Origin: Costus lasius
Lineage: Eukaryota; Streptophyta; Magnoliopsida; Zingiberales; Costaceae
Assembly (NCBI GenBank): GCA_027563935.2
Contig: CM050449.1
Coordinates: 61,818,056-61,882,055 of the forward strand
Direction of reading: 5' to 3'
Length of the DNA stretch: 64,000 nt
The position numbers and the translations under genes are program-made. The first letter of the stretch is position 1. The number at the start of each line of letters is the position of its first letter. Below the pieces are notes generated by a model. It worked only from the letters and a program-made list of their open reading frames with translations, did no database searches and was not told the DNA's origin. Below are positions 1-11,792 of this stretch, piece by piece.

Positions 1-381
1 TTTAGGGGCTTGAGACCTAGGTCAAGAGTTGAACCTCCTTTTTTGCATGGGTTGGTTCAATGTCTTGAATGGGCTATGATCACATCATCCTATTACTGCT
101 TTCATTATCTGCAAAAGCATGCCTGTGATGTTTTATCGTTATGTTATCACTATAGGATTGCATGTCTGTATTGTTAGACATAAGATAAAACTAATGAGAC
201 CTTAAAAACCCTCATTCAAAAATATCAAGTCTAGTAGCCTTCTAACGCGTAGCCCACACTAAGCTATCGATCAGTGGAGTTGTGAACTATTTACCACCCT
301 CGTGGGAAACACCCACTTATCTTTAGAAAGTGCATGGTGGCAATGGTTTCCCCAGTCCAGTTTTAACCTAGGCGTGCCTTC
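1..381 (+). mobile_element. Ty1/copia leader fragment (copy of 34163-34543)
   Basis: No coding sequence. The segment matches 34163-34543 essentially base for base at a constant offset of 34162. There it is the untranslated leader of the decayed element copia-4, as shown by the stretch resembling the copia-3 leader (the 'tatcacYataggatt...agataaaa' block at about 34310 and about 40430). It ends with CCTTC at 377-381, the target-site copy of the LARD LTR that follows. The insertion junction is therefore duplicated along with it. Confidence 0.8.
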
Positions 382-833
382 TGTTGTATCCTAACAATTA
401 GGTAGACAAAACTTATTTCTGAAGTTGCAGCCAAAACTTATTGTATGGCACACAGGGACTTGTCACCCCCTGATATGGCTCCAAAAACTTGTTGAGTTAC
501 CATACTTGTTGTTATCTCCGGAAGTGTACAAATACTCGAACTAATAAAGAAAGACATCGAACCCACAAAGACCTATGTTGTCAAGTACCAAATAATTGAT
601 TTCTTCCTATCTAGGCAAATGAATAAAAGTAAAGTTCGAAAACATATAGGAAAATACTATAAGAGAGAAACTGGGACTAGGGTTTCATTCACTTTAATTT
701 TCATGACTAGATATATAAGGATATTCATCAATCAAATTCTATTATGATAAAGGCATAATTTACTTTATAAAGAGATTAACTCACTTTCGTGCAGATAACG
801 ATGTAGAGACCAATCCTCGCTTTCGCGCAAGAT
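382..833 (-). repeat. LARD LTR fragment, cut at 833
   Basis: Starts TGTTGTATCC and matches 34544-34995 with one mismatch seen (680 G versus 34842 T). This is the part of the minus-strand LTR that adjoins the PBS in an intact element. Similarity stops at about 833, within the 'CTTTCGCGCAAGAT' motif. The next bases belong to a Ty3 integrase, so the LTR is truncated at an illegitimate junction. Confidence 0.85.
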
Positions 834-842
834 TAACTCACT

Positions 843-3800
843 ATCAATGTACAATCTAGCCAGTCTCTCTAAAGGATAAGTCATCTTGATCGGAAGAAAA
901 TGGGCTGATTTAGTGAGTCTATCAACAATCACCTAAATGGCATCATGACCCAATCTGGTTCTGGGCAGACCACACACAAAGTCCATACTGATGCATTCCC
1001 ACTTCCACTCAGGAATAGGAAGGGGCTGCAACAAACCACCAGGTTTCTGGTGTTCAGCCTTTACCGTCTGACAGGTTAAACACCTAGAGACAAAATCAAT
1101 TACCTCTTTCTTCATACCCGGCCACCAAAAGCTTTTCTTGAGGTCCTGATACATCTTAGTCACGCCAGGATGTAGCGAATATTTGGAATTATGGCTATCC
1201 TCCAATATTTCTTTCCTCAAGCTTGGTTCCTCAGGGACACACACCCTTCCACGAAACCGAAGAACACCATCATCAGACAAGCTAAAATCCTGAACTGTAC
1301 CCGCATCCAAACTATCCCTGATCTGAACTAATTTCGGATCCACTGACTGCTGATCTCTGATTTTCTGCAACAAAGTAGACTGTACTCTGAGGAAAGCCAC
1401 ATAACCCGACTGAACTCTAGGAGAAACACTGATCCTGAGATCTCTGAACTCCTGCAATAACTGCCACTCACTGACCCGCAGTGCTGCTACTGAAGTAACT
1501 GGATGCCTGCTCAGTGCATCAGCCACTACATTAGCCTTTCCAGCCTGATACTGAATAGCGAAGTCATAGTCTTTGATCAACTCCATCCATCTTCTCTGTC
1601 TCATGTTCAACTCCTTCTGAGTGAAGATGTACTTGAGACTCTGGTGGTCAGTGAACAGATCAAACTCTTGACCCAACAAATAGTGACGCCATATCTTCAG
1701 AGCAAAGACTACGGCCGCCAACTCTAAGTCATGAGTAGGGTAGTTCAACTCATACTCCTTCAGTTGTCTCGAAGCATAGGCTACCACAGAACCCTTCTGC
1801 ATCAAGACACAACCCAACCCTTTGCCCGAAGCATCCGTATAGACAGTAAACCTTTCCCCATCACTGGGAATAACGAGGATCGGTGTACTAGTCAACCTCC
1901 TCTTCAGTTCCTGAAAGCTCTCTTCACACTTGTCATCCCAATTAAACTTGGCCTCCTTTCTGGTCAATTTAGTTAAAGGACCCACCAGCTTGGAGAATCC
2001 CTCAACAAACCTCCGATAGTAACCTGCTAAACCCAGGAAACTTCTGATCTCAGTAGCACTTGTCGGTCTTCCCCAATTGAGGATGGCTTGCACTTTAACC
2101 GGATCCACAGACACCCCCTGACCAGAAATCACATGCCCAAGGAAACTGATCTTTTCTAGCCAGAACTCACACTTACTAGCCTTGGCATATAATCGGTTTT
2201 TCCTCAGAATCTCCAGCACTCTGCGCAAGTCACTGACATGATCCGAAGTAGTCCGAGAGTACACCAAGATATCATCTATGAAAACCACCACACATGAATC
2301 AAGTAATTCATGAAATACCCTGTTCATTAAATCCATGAAGACAGCAGGTGCATTCGTCAGTCCAAAAGGCATAACTAGAAATTCAAAATGCCCATACCTG
2401 GTCCTGAAAGCAGTCTTAAATATATCCTCATCCTTAACCCTAAGCTGGTAATACCCTGATCTCAGATCAATCTTAGAGAACACTGTAGCTCCCTGTAATT
2501 GATCAAATAGATCATCAATTCTGGGGAGAGGATACTTATTCTTGATAGTCACTTGGTTCAGTTGCCTGTAGTCTATACACATCCTCAGGGTTCCATCCTT
2601 CTTCTTTACGAACAGCACTGGCGCTCCCCAGGGAGAAGCACTAGGCCGGATGTAACCTTTTTCCAGCAATTCCTCCAGTTGATTCTTAAGTTCGGCCAAC
2701 TCTGATGTAGCCATGCGGTAAGGAGCTCTGGAGATAGGTGCAGTACCTGGCACCAACTCAATGCCAAACTCTACCTCTCGTATTGGTGGCAAGCCTGAAA
2801 ATTCCTCAGAGAACACATCAGGAAACTCTTTCACCACCGCCATCTGAGTCAAGTCAGGAGTAGAATCATCCTGCACCTTAACATGCGCAAGATAACCCTT
2901 GCACCCACTAGCAAGTAACTTCCTGGCCTGCAGGAAAGATATCACATGCGGTCCTTGGTTTGACACTAGACCTCTCACAAAAAGCCGATTCCCATCTAGC
3001 AGATTCAAGGTGATTACTTTCTCAAAGCAATCCACAGTGGCATGATGTGAGGATAACCAATCCATACCTAAGATGACATCATAGTCTTGCATGTCTAAGA
3101 GGATTAGATCTACAAGAAACTCATAACCCTCTACATGCACTACACAATCAGCACAAACAGTGTCTGTAGATAATGATTTTCCTAAGGGAGTACTCACAGA
3201 CACAACATAATCCATCACCTTAGGCAATACAGGTAAACATGCAGCAAATCTAACAGATACAAAAGATAAATTTGCACCAGGGTCAAATAAGATGCGAGCT
3301 AACTGATCAAATACAAATAAGGTACCTTCCACGATAGATCGGGAAGCTCGTGTGTCCTTTTCAGCCACGGCATAAACTCGGGTCTGGACTGTAGGCTTAT
3401 CTGTGCCTCTATGCTGCATCTCAGGCTCCTTGCAGTCCTTGACCATGTGCCCAGGTTTCTTACACCTGAAGCAAACACCATTCTTCTTATAACAGTCTTT
3501 CATTAGATGTCCCTTGAGCCCACAATAATGACAATTCCGATCCTCTGTGATACTGTTCTTTACATCCCTGGCATCCCTGGACTGCTGCGGTGCCTTGTGA
3601 GAGTAAGGCTTATACCTGCTCTTCTTGTAGTCCTTATGCTTAGGGTACCTCTTACCCTTGCCGCCATCACCATGCTGAGGAGCCGCCGCCTCAACTGCAG
3701 GAACCACGGTCATAGCAGCACTAGAATTCCTCTCAGATATGTATCTCTCGATGGTGCGTGCTCGCCCAACAGTCTCAACATAAGTCTCCAAGTGCTGAGC

Positions 3801-4511
3801 ACCCACTTGCTCTCGAATATCCCATCTGAGACCTCTGTGAAACTTGGTAGCCCTCCTCTTTTCAGTGTTTATCAAGTGAGGGGCATACTTTCCCAACTTA
3901 GTGAACTGCAACTCATACTGGTCCACAGTCAGATCACCCTGCTCCAGGTGAATAAATTCCACCTCTCGGTCCTCTACCAAGCTATCAGGGAAATACTTCT
4001 CGTTAAATTGAGACAAGAAGTAGGGCCAATTTACTGTTTCATGTCTTTCTTCAGCAAGCCTCACCACGCCCTTCCACCACTCATCTGCGTCACCACGCAT
4101 CATATAGGTGGCCAGACACAGCTTGTCCTCATCTGAGCAACGCATGACTTGAAAAATCTTGTCCAAAACCAACTGCCAGTTCTCTGCCGTACTTGATTCT
4201 GAGCCCCCATAAAAAGAGCTAGGACCCAGTTTCTGGAATTCACTCACAAGCGAGGCATAGCGCCTGTGAGCGTCCTCCTGAGAGTCAGTCCCCACCCCTC
4301 GAGTAGTAGTCTGGGATCTCTCCTGAGTCAAGTGCTGCAAGAGCTGCTATTGCGCTTCTTGATGCTGAGTCTGTTGCTGCTGCAGCATCTGAGCTTGCCT
4401 CTCTATCATGGTACCCTGTTGCCGTACCATGCCTGTCAGAGCCTCAATGGTTCTCGTGAGATCTGAGGTCTGCTCATTCTCGCCGCTAGCATTTCCTCTG
4501 GATCGCACCAT
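843..4511 (-). pseudogene. gag-pol: Tekay-1 gag-pol, two nonsense codons, integrase truncated
   Basis: One reading frame runs from the ATG at 4511 (start resembling MVRSRGN) to the junction. The N-terminal 55 or so residues are Gln-rich and probably coiled. An in-frame TAG (4347-4349) then replaces a Gln codon. After it the frame is open for 1135 codons: capsid region (WWKGV, IHLEQGD), two zinc knuckles ([28 protein letters not shown]), protease ([12 protein letters not shown]), RT ([17 protein letters not shown]), RNase H ([26 protein letters not shown]) and the integrase HHCC finger with the first catalytic Asp (SMDFVCGLP). A TAG at 933-935 replaces the Trp of DAIWVIVD in Tekay-2. Both stops are C-to-T or G-to-A changes, and no frameshift is seen. 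The gene cannot give a full polyprotein. Confidence 0.9.
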
Positions 4512-4622
4512 CTTAAATTCCTACACACACACACCATAGTAAGGAAAGCAAACATAAACCTATCAGATGTCTAGCAATACACAATCATGTTTTCCCCCGA
4601 ACTAAGTTTTAGCTAGCCAACT

Positions 4623-4634
4623 CCTCTGATACCA
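4623..4634 (-). other. Primer-binding site, initiator Met tRNA
   Basis: The minus strand reads TGGTATCAGAGG, one mismatch from the canonical TGGTATCAGAGC complement of initiator Met tRNA. It lies three bases inside the 5' LTR edge, the same spacing as in Tekay-2. Confidence 0.85.
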
Positions 4635-4808
4635 TTCTGTCACATCCCGTTATCTTAACCCCAAACAAGCAACACAAGTCATAGAGAAACAGGATGTTAT
4701 CATACAAGATCGATTCACATGCTAGGTAAAACCAAGTTCAAGAAAACACGATCTGAAAATTTTCGAGAAATCCATACAAAAATCTCCACGAATCATAATT
4801 TCACAAAT

Positions 4809-5046
4809 GTACCTGCCACCACACAATACTTGCACTAGACATATGCAAGTCAACAGTTATATCAAAACCACATAAAATCCGTAAAATCCATAAATCACAT
4901 AAAGGTACCTGCCACCAGGCAATACTTGCACTAGACATATGCAAGTCAACAGTTATATCAAAACCACATAAAATCCGTAAAATCCATAAATCACATAAAG
5001 GTACCTGCCACCAGGCAATACTTGCACTAGACATATGCAAGTTCAC
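4809..5046. repeat. 96 bp tandem repeat, about 2.5 copies
   Basis: The GTACCTGCCACCA block starts at 4809, 4905 and 5001, exactly 96 bases apart, each followed by CTTGCACTAGACATATGCAAG. The unit contains an imperfect palindrome (CTTGCAC...GACATATGCAAG). The 81-residue open frame over it on the minus strand is only an artefact of a period divisible by three. Confidence 0.9.
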
Positions 5047-7077
5047 ATTTATATCAAATCCGATTGCAAAAATACCAATCGACTCAAAATGAGAACCAAA
5101 GTCACATTATCGATTTTATAAGTTCATAACTAACATCAATGATACCAAACACCGAAACCAGGCCAAAGCCCGCGGTGACACAAAAATCAAAATCTTAAAA
5201 CTGCCACAACCGGCAACACAAGTTCACATAGTTCACATAGTTCGCATAGTTCGGCCACAACCGGCCCCAGATAATTAAGCACAAAAGTCTTATCACAACA
5301 TCCATATAAAATGCTAACTGGTACTGCGCCCCTGCTCTACACCTAAAAATATTGAGGGGTGAGCTACACAGCCCAGTGAGTGGATAGTCTCAATCGACCA
5401 TCCATAGCATACAATCAAAGATACATGCAGATTATTTTAAAAACATTTAGCAGAACATCATGTTAACATATAACAAAAACAAAGAACAGAACTCAAAAAA
5501 ATAATTAGATGTACAGACATCACACACTTGTCACCACAGAGTAACCAAGGTTCTAGAGTCATACTCTAAACCAACTAAACACACCAACCACTTAATTGAC
5601 CTAGTTGTCCAGCATAATCAATAGTGACCATTATGGTCCAACCCGGCTTTGGCCTAAGCACTGGGAGAAGCCTGCAAATCACATGCAACACAAACATGGA
5701 CAGTGTGTAGACTCAAGAGGTAATCCCCACCCGGTCAAGATGTGATACCTTGATCTACACCACCCCATAACACAAAAATCTAAGCGTCTAAGAGTGATGA
5801 TATCAAGAGGTGGCCCCTGTCCGACCAAGACATGGCACTTTGCATCACACTCGTTCTCCCAAAGGGTTCCTTAACTGGACAACCACTAGACACATCTTAT
5901 ATCTTATTTCATAAAAGTGGACTCCTAAGCGTAGACCAGACTCTAGGATAGTCATTTTCATCACAAGAATCACATCAGGCAGGCTGAACATCAACCCCCT
6001 CACATATCACAATATACAGGGCTGAAATCTCAAACCCTTAACATATCACATATAGACTATCCCCTTGAGTACACGGTTACACTTAGCCTTAGTCCTATCC
6101 ATCCCATAACACATAACATTCGAAACACATATAACCACATAATATTTTATAGAGTCCTTAGGTTTCATGCTGATCAGTTCAGTATAATCATGCTAAGTTA
6201 TCACCCAAGTTTCACAACCAAAGATACATAGCCATAATTATAGAACATGCTACCAACATAGAGAAACAATCATGGATTCTATAACATTATTAGCATTTAT
6301 CAAGCATCCATAAAATCGACATAAAAATCAAAATTCATATTCTTACAATCTACTTCACAAAACATCACATGTAGCCCACGGTATCTAGCATATTGTCTAC
6401 TTAAAATTTAAAACCCTATTTAACAAGAATGTCATGCTCAAAATCACTGATTTAAAGCTTCCTAAATTCCCTATAAAAATATCTTAAATTCGGTTTTCAT
6501 GAAGAATTATCTTAATTTCGGTTTCCATGAATAAACATCTTGAATTCGGTTATAAACATCTTAAATTCGGTTTTCATGATAAGTACACCTTGCAAAATTT
6601 CGGTTTTAAACATGGTAATTTTTCAAGCAATCAAATTTATTACTTAGCACAACCACATTGATAGAATTCGAATAAGACACCCCACTCACCTCAACCGTGA
6701 ACACCAAGATGAAAAATCTCTCTTACAAACTCGTCTAAGGCCTTGAAAGACGCCACCAATGGAAGAAGAAACGCCACCAATCACCCAAGAACGCCGGCCA
6801 AGGGAGAAGAAAGAAAGGAAATTTCGCCCAAGCCTTCAAGAAAATCGCCAACTTCTTTGCCCTAGCCGTCCACCTCTTAGATTTTCAATTTTTAACTTTT
6901 AAACCCGCTAACCAATTAATCCAAATAGGGTTTAACCCACTAACTAATTAATTCGAATTTTAAACCCAAAACCCATAGTTAACTAATTAATTTAACCATT
7001 AACTAACAATTAACCATTCACTTAAACGAAAATCCAATAAGGATTTAATTAATATCCAATAAGGTCTAATTAATTAA

Positions 7078-7185
7078 CCAATAAGCTCTAATTAATTAAC
7101 TTAAAATTAACAACCAATAAGCTCTAATTAATTAACTTAAAATTAACAACCAATAAGCTCTAATTAATTAACTTAAAATTAACAA
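7078..7185. repeat. 36 bp AT-rich tandem repeat, three copies
   Basis: The block CCAATAAGCTCTAATTAATT begins at 7078, 7114 and 7150, with a degenerate fourth start at 7186. It lies in the AT-rich end of the Tekay-1 LTR close to its outer edge. Confidence 0.9.
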
Positions 7186-7284
7186 CCAATAATTTTATTT
7201 AAATCAGAATAAAATATCACAGCCAATGATTTTATTTAAATCAAAAATAGTACTTACCAGGACTTAAGATCCTTGGATCTTACA

Positions 7285-9330
7285 AATATCCAATTTTCTG
7301 TAAGAGAATAAGGTATTAAACTAACACTTGCACCGAGGTCACATAAGGCTCGGTTAAAAGCCATATCTCCAATAGAAACAGGAACAGAAAAACTACCTGG
7401 ATCCTTTAGCTTAGGTGGCAACTTATTCTGTATGATAGCACTACACTCCTCAGTAAGTGCCACAGTACCAAAATCATCAATCTTTCTCTTGTTAGATAGC
7501 ATCTCTTTTAAAAACTTTGCATAAGTTGGCATTTGAGTCAAAACTTCAGTAAATGGAACATTGATATAAAGTTTTCTAAGAACATCTAAAAATTTGCCAA
7601 ACTGTTTATCTAACTTTGTTTGAATAATCCTTTAGGGAAAAGGAATAGGTGGCATATAGGGTGGTGGTGAACTAGTTTTAGAATCATCAACCTTACAAGG
7701 CAAATCACCTCTAGGTTCATCACCCTTGTGAGGTGACAAACTAGTTTGGGACTGCTTATGTGCAGGTTGTTATTCCAAAACTGGTTCACTCCTAAGTTCA
7801 AGTCTGGGCTCTACCTCATCATCATCAAGAGACTTCCTAGGATCATCCAATTGTTTTCCACTTCTAGTTATGACAGCATTGCAATATTCCCTAGGGTTGG
7901 GTTAAGGTTTGGCAGGTAATTTTCCTAGGGGTCTAGATGAAGTGCTAGCTTGCTGGGTAATTTGTGTCTCTAACATCTTACTGTGGGCAACTATACCATC
8001 TAGTATAGCATTAATCTGTCTAATTTTCGTTGGCATCATCATTCTATTTTTTCTGAAAACCCATAAATTGTGTAAACATCTCTTCTAGAGTGGGTTTATG
8101 GGGTTGATCCTGGGTTTGATATCTTTGTTGGAATCCCTTATTTTCATTCTACCTATTATCATGATTATTGCTCCTCCACGAAAGGATAGGGTGGTTCCTC
8201 CATCCAGGATTATAGGTATTAGAGTAGGGGTCATTAGATCTACTCTGATTGTAATCCCCTACTGCATTCACTTGTTCCTCACCCCTATCAACAACAATCC
8301 TACACTCTTCAGCACAGTGACCATGATTTCCACAAATTTGACATGTAACAGAAGAAACAACAGCAGTTTGCATTTGGAAGGTATCAAAACAACTGCATAA
8401 AGAGTCTACCTTCTCAACTAATGTGCGCCAGGTATCACTATCAGTCTTACCATGTGGAGGGCGGTAAAGAACTCCTCTCTCTTTGTAGTCCACTAGTTAT
8501 GATTTAGTGCCATCTCTTCTTTCAATGCATGGGCCTCTTCCATGGTCTTGTTCATCAGGGCTCCACCTACAGCAGCATCAACAGTAAGTCGGGTGTTATA
8601 AAGAAGACTATAATAAAAAGTCTGAATCAAAACCCATTTCCCTAAGCCATGGTGAGGACACTTCCGTTGCAGGTCGTTAAATCGCTCCCATGCTTCACTC
8701 AAAGACTCTCCATCCTTTTGTGCAAAATTTGTAATTTGATTCCTCAGTTGGATGGTCTTGCTAGGTGGGAAGTATTTCATCAGAAATGCATTAGAAAGTT
8801 GATCCCAAGTAGTGAACGTCCCTGACGGTTGTGAATGAAGCCAATCGCGTGCTCAGTTCCTAAGGGAAAAAGGAAACAATCTCAATTTTAGTGCATCATC
8901 AAAAACACCATTAATTTTGATTGTATCACATAATTCAAGAAAAAGAGATAGATGGATGTTAGGATCTTCAAGAGGTGCTCCTCCAAACTAGTTTTGTTGG
9001 ATCATAGACAAGAACGCTGGTTTGATCTCAAAATTATTCGCATCAATGGCCGGCCTAGTGACACTAGAGTGAATTCCCTATGAATTAGGGGCAGCATAGT
9101 CGCGCAAAGATCTTCTCTCGTTATTCGCCATATCCAAAATTTCTTCTTGTATCTTCTGTGATGTTTCTTGTAAATCCTCTTCCAATCTTAACTTCCTGCG
9201 CACTCTATGGGTTTTGTTAATTTCAGGATCCAATGGAACAAGCGGTCCTGACCTAAGACTCCTGTGCATGCAAAGTAGGTAGATCAAGTGATTTCAAGAA
9301 AATAGAAAATAAACATTAAGTAAATAAAAA
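7285..9330 (-). pseudogene. Athila-like gag and protease, fragmented
   Basis: Several minus-strand frames give a recognisable order. A gag N-terminal region lies near 9287-9078 (GPLVPLDPEI, acidic helix). A capsid-type segment lies at 8780-8493 (YFPPSKTIQLRNQITNF, WERFNDL). A single zinc knuckle (CQICGNHGHCAEEC) lies in the 8493-8149 frame. A protease segment at 7541-7285 has CDLGASVSLIPYS as the D-x-G-A active-site motif. Frameshifts and stops separate the blocks, and the frame runs into the Tekay-1 LTR just after the protease motif. The SKTIQLRN and CDLGAS-type motifs are typical of the Athila/Tat group. RT and integrase are not present. Confidence 0.82.
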
Positions 9331-9393
9331 TTAGTAAATAAAAACCTAGTCTAGAAATACTCTCAATATCTTCAATATCAACAAAAACAAGGT

Positions 9394-9410
9394 CCCAGGC
9401 AACGGCGCCA
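9394..9410 (-). other. Primer-binding site, Asp tRNA
   Basis: The plus strand reads CCCAGGCAACGGCGCCA, matching the plant tRNA-Asp 3' end (CCCCGGCAACGGCGCCA) at 16 of 17 positions. The minus strand is therefore the primer-binding site. It lies six bases from the LTR edge. Confidence 0.88.
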
Positions 9411-10333
9411 AAAACTTGTTGTGTCCGCAAGTGCACGGATACTCAAAGTAATATAAAAATATCGAACCACAGAGACCTTGTTGCCAAGTACTGAATAATC
9501 GATTTCTCGCTAGCTAGGCAATCAGAAAATAGTGAATCAAGCTATCAAAAAGAACACGAAGAGAATATCAGAGAAGAAAGTGGGACTAGGGGCTACTTTA
9601 AAGTTCTAATGACTGGATTAAGATAAGTGTTTGTCAATCTAATTCTATCTTGATAAAGGTATAATTAACTTCATAAATAAATTGTCTCGCTCTCGCGCAG
9701 ACAACCTTACAAAGAACCGATCCCCACTCTCGTGCAAGATCTATTCAATGCTAAGAATAAGTAAACTATCAACCAAGAACTCAAGTATCACTCTCGTGCA
9801 TCTAAATTCTGGGTTGATCACCTCAAGTGGAAACTCAAAGATCACTCTCGTGCATCTGAGTCTCAACACTAGTTTTACTCAAGGGTTTCCAACAACTCGA
9901 TACTCAATCTCTTGCAATATCAAATCAAGTATACATATTAACTCAATGTAAAGAATCATAAAATCAATAAGGCATTACAGTTATCTAAAAATCAGAATTC
10001 GATGAACAACCTAATCACTTACGGTAGTTCCAAACTCAATAATTCCTAGGGTTCCGAATTTCAAACAATCAACCTCTCGATCTATTTCGCAAAATTCTAA
10101 AACATGCTGATATTTAAGACACAAAGGAGAATTAAAGAACAATCAATCACAAGAGTAAAATTATCATAATAATATCAGTTTGACAAAATTAGGGTTTTCT
10201 AGCCATTAAGAAATAAAGAGATTACACCCCCATGTCCCATAAAAATATTAAGCTACCATGATGAAAGGATTACAATAAAACATGTTCTCAGAGTGATAAG
10301 GAATAGAAAAGAGGGAAGAAAGATTACTAAACA

Positions 10334-10356
10334 GGGCTGTAATAAAATTACAGCCC
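10334..10356 (-). other. Conserved LTR stem-loop
   Basis: GGGCTGTAAT and ATTACAGCCC form a perfect 10 bp stem around a 3-base loop. Equivalent stems lie at 35591-35612, about 50807-50830 and about 63265-63290 in the related LTRs, with paired changes (see findings). Confidence 0.75.
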
Positions 10357-10699
10357 GTAATTTGCCTTGAAAGACACTATCACCACTGTTGTGTCAATTT
10401 CTCCTTCGATTCAACTTCGAACGCTCTAGAACTTGAGGTGCGTTTTCCCCTTCACTAGACGAAGCTCTCTATCAAAAATTGTGGCGGAGGTGGTTTCTGG
10501 GCTGAGAACCAATGAGCCCTAGCGATTCCGCCTTTCTCTAAAATTCACCGTGAATCTGTGATAAAAATTGTTACTTCCCCTTCGTGTGTCTTCCTTTCTT
10601 AAAGATGAGTCCGCCACCTCTTTCCGATCTCAATTTGGAGGTCTGGATCAAAAGATATGGTCTTTGCAATAATCGGGTGGAAAAATCAGAATTCTGAGT

Positions 10700-11040
10700 T
10701 CCCAATTACGGCACCGTGATGATTCATACAGCAGTGCCGTATTTCATTCTATGAGTTCCGAATAAAACATACGGTGCCATGAGAGTTTTTCTCCAAAATA
10801 CAGTAGTGTCATATTTCCGCCAAATCCTTCTGGTCATAATTGCTAGAAAATACGGCACAGTAAAAAACCTCATGGTACTGCCGTAATTCTATCGAAAGTC
10901 TCTGTGTGTAATTGTCGGAAATTACGGTACCATGAAAACCCTCATGGTACTGCCGTAATTCTGCCAAAACTTCCGGAAAAGATCGCTGGAATTACGGTAC
11001 TATGGTAGATGGGTCCAGAATTACGGCAGTGCCGTATTTT
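10700..11040. repeat. TACGGYA/TRCCGTA inverted half-site array
   Basis: At least eight half-sites of the type TACGGYAC or GTRCCGTA recur in opposed pairs, including a perfect TACGGCAGTGCCGTA at 11022-11036. Similar arrays occur in every Athila/LARD LTR of the window. Confidence 0.85.
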
Positions 11041-11447
11041 TGCTGGAAGGATTGTTTTGACTTCAAATTTGATGTGTAAGCTCTCCTTGATGATTAGAAC
11101 TCATTCATGAATGAAAAAATGCTTGAAAAGTGGTAATAATGATACCTTTTTGCCTGAAAGTGATCAAAAACAAAGAATGGTGTAGATTCTGAAATATTTG
11201 GCAAATAAGGTACAAAAATAAAGCAAAAGAGCAAAATTATAACTCAAAAGACTAGCAATAAGTGTAAAAAATACTATGAAATTTAGAGTCATCAAGGTGC
11301 GGCCCAAGCGTGGCCAAAACAACCACCGGGCTGGGGTCCTTGTGCAACCCAAACATCATCCTCATCGAGGGGATCATCACCGTAACTCGGGTTCCTAGGG
11401 ACCTCATGAGGTCGCGAGTGACCCCATTCATCCTTGTGGACACGCCG

Positions 11448-11786
11448 CTATGTGAGCGTGGCCATCAGGGGCAACTCTCCAGTGGGGGCTAGGTTTGCGT
11501 ACACCGAAGGGTTAACCGAGTTCGGGCGACCATGCTCCGAGGACCCGGGTTGACCAATAACGTGTTGGATCCCAGCTAAAATCTGCTGGACCATGGCATG
11601 CGTGCTTGCTTGTTGAGCGTCCACTCGTGCGGACAACGCATCAAGCTTCGCATCGATCCGCGTCTCAAGCGCAACCATAGACTCTAACCGGGTGTTAACA
11701 CCTTCCAAAGGCTGAATCGACTCTTGGGTTTCGGGGATGGTTTCCGGGTATTGGGACGACATAATTTGTGACCGCGTAGTCACCAT
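11448..11786 (-). pseudogene. Ty3-like gag N-terminus ('X'), partial
   Basis: Minus-strand frame from the ATG at 11786 (start MVTTRSQ) with a Thr/Gln/Glu-rich beginning and a predicted helical stretch (LESMVALETRIDAKLDALSARVDAQQ), as in the N-terminal part of plant Ty3 gag proteins. It stops at 11448. The same strand continues in other frames to 11295, where the Athila-like LTR begins. The start was chosen because ATG-GTG-ACT-ACG-CGG gives the MVTTRS opening. The family could not be named. It is the oldest host sequence on this side of the window. Confidence 0.5.
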
Positions 11787-11792
11787 GCACAA

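Larger units (their letters stand above)
834..7284 (-). mobile_element. Tekay-1: 3'-truncated Ty3/gypsy chromovirus-type element
   Basis: Minus-strand element reading 5' LTR (4638-7284), initiator-Met PBS (4623-4634), gag, protease, RT, RNase H and the start of integrase. It breaks off at about 842. The rest of integrase, the chromodomain, polypurine tract and 3' LTR are missing compared with Tekay-2. At its right end it adjoins an Athila-like protease reading frame at 7285, so it was inserted there. The matching target duplication is lost with the left end. Clade assignment to Tekay/Del rests on the close relative Tekay-2, which carries a chromodomain. Confidence 0.9.
4638..7284 (-). repeat. 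Tekay-1 5' LTR (2647 bp)
   Basis: Bounded by TG at 4638 and CA at 7284 on the plus strand, next to the PBS on one side and Athila-like coding DNA on the other. The terminal sequences match Tekay-2 (start TGTNACATCCC, end CTTGGATCTTACA). It is about 500 bp shorter than the Tekay-2 LTRs. The difference includes fewer copies of the 77 bp repeat seen in Tekay-2, while Tekay-1 has an extra 96 bp tandem repeat. No protein of its own is evident. Confidence 0.92.
7285..11294 (-). mobile_element. Athila-like Ty3/gypsy element, 5' half only
   Basis: Minus-strand element with a 5' LTR (9417-11294), an Asp-tRNA PBS and a decayed gag plus the start of protease. Its coding part is interrupted at 7285 by Tekay-1. 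The remainder should lie beyond Tekay-1's lost left end and is absent from this window. The flank at 11295 lies in another Ty3 gag (X), so this element was itself an insertion. The AGGTG at 11295-11299 would be one target copy but cannot be matched. Confidence 0.85.
9417..11294 (-). repeat. Athila-like 5' LTR (1878 bp)
   Basis: Begins TGTTGTGTCC and ends GAGTCATCA on the plus strand. It resembles the LARD LTRs in order and motifs: repeated CTCTCGYGCA blocks at about 9690-9850, a stem-loop at 10334-10356, and an array of TACGGYA/TRCCGTA half-sites at about 10700-11040. Read on the minus strand, the array is within roughly 250-600 bp of the LTR start, where U3 signals would be expected. The mate LTR is not in the window. 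Confidence 0.85.

Noticed and set aside
3507..4136. Plus-strand 209-codon open frame
   Set aside because: It is the antisense shadow of the Tekay-1 gag/zinc-knuckle region; the sense strand has recognisable domains, this one has none.
7254..7541. The last residues of the Athila-like protease frame (after YSLTENW)
   Set aside because: These codons run into the Tekay-1 LTR and are not part of the original protein.
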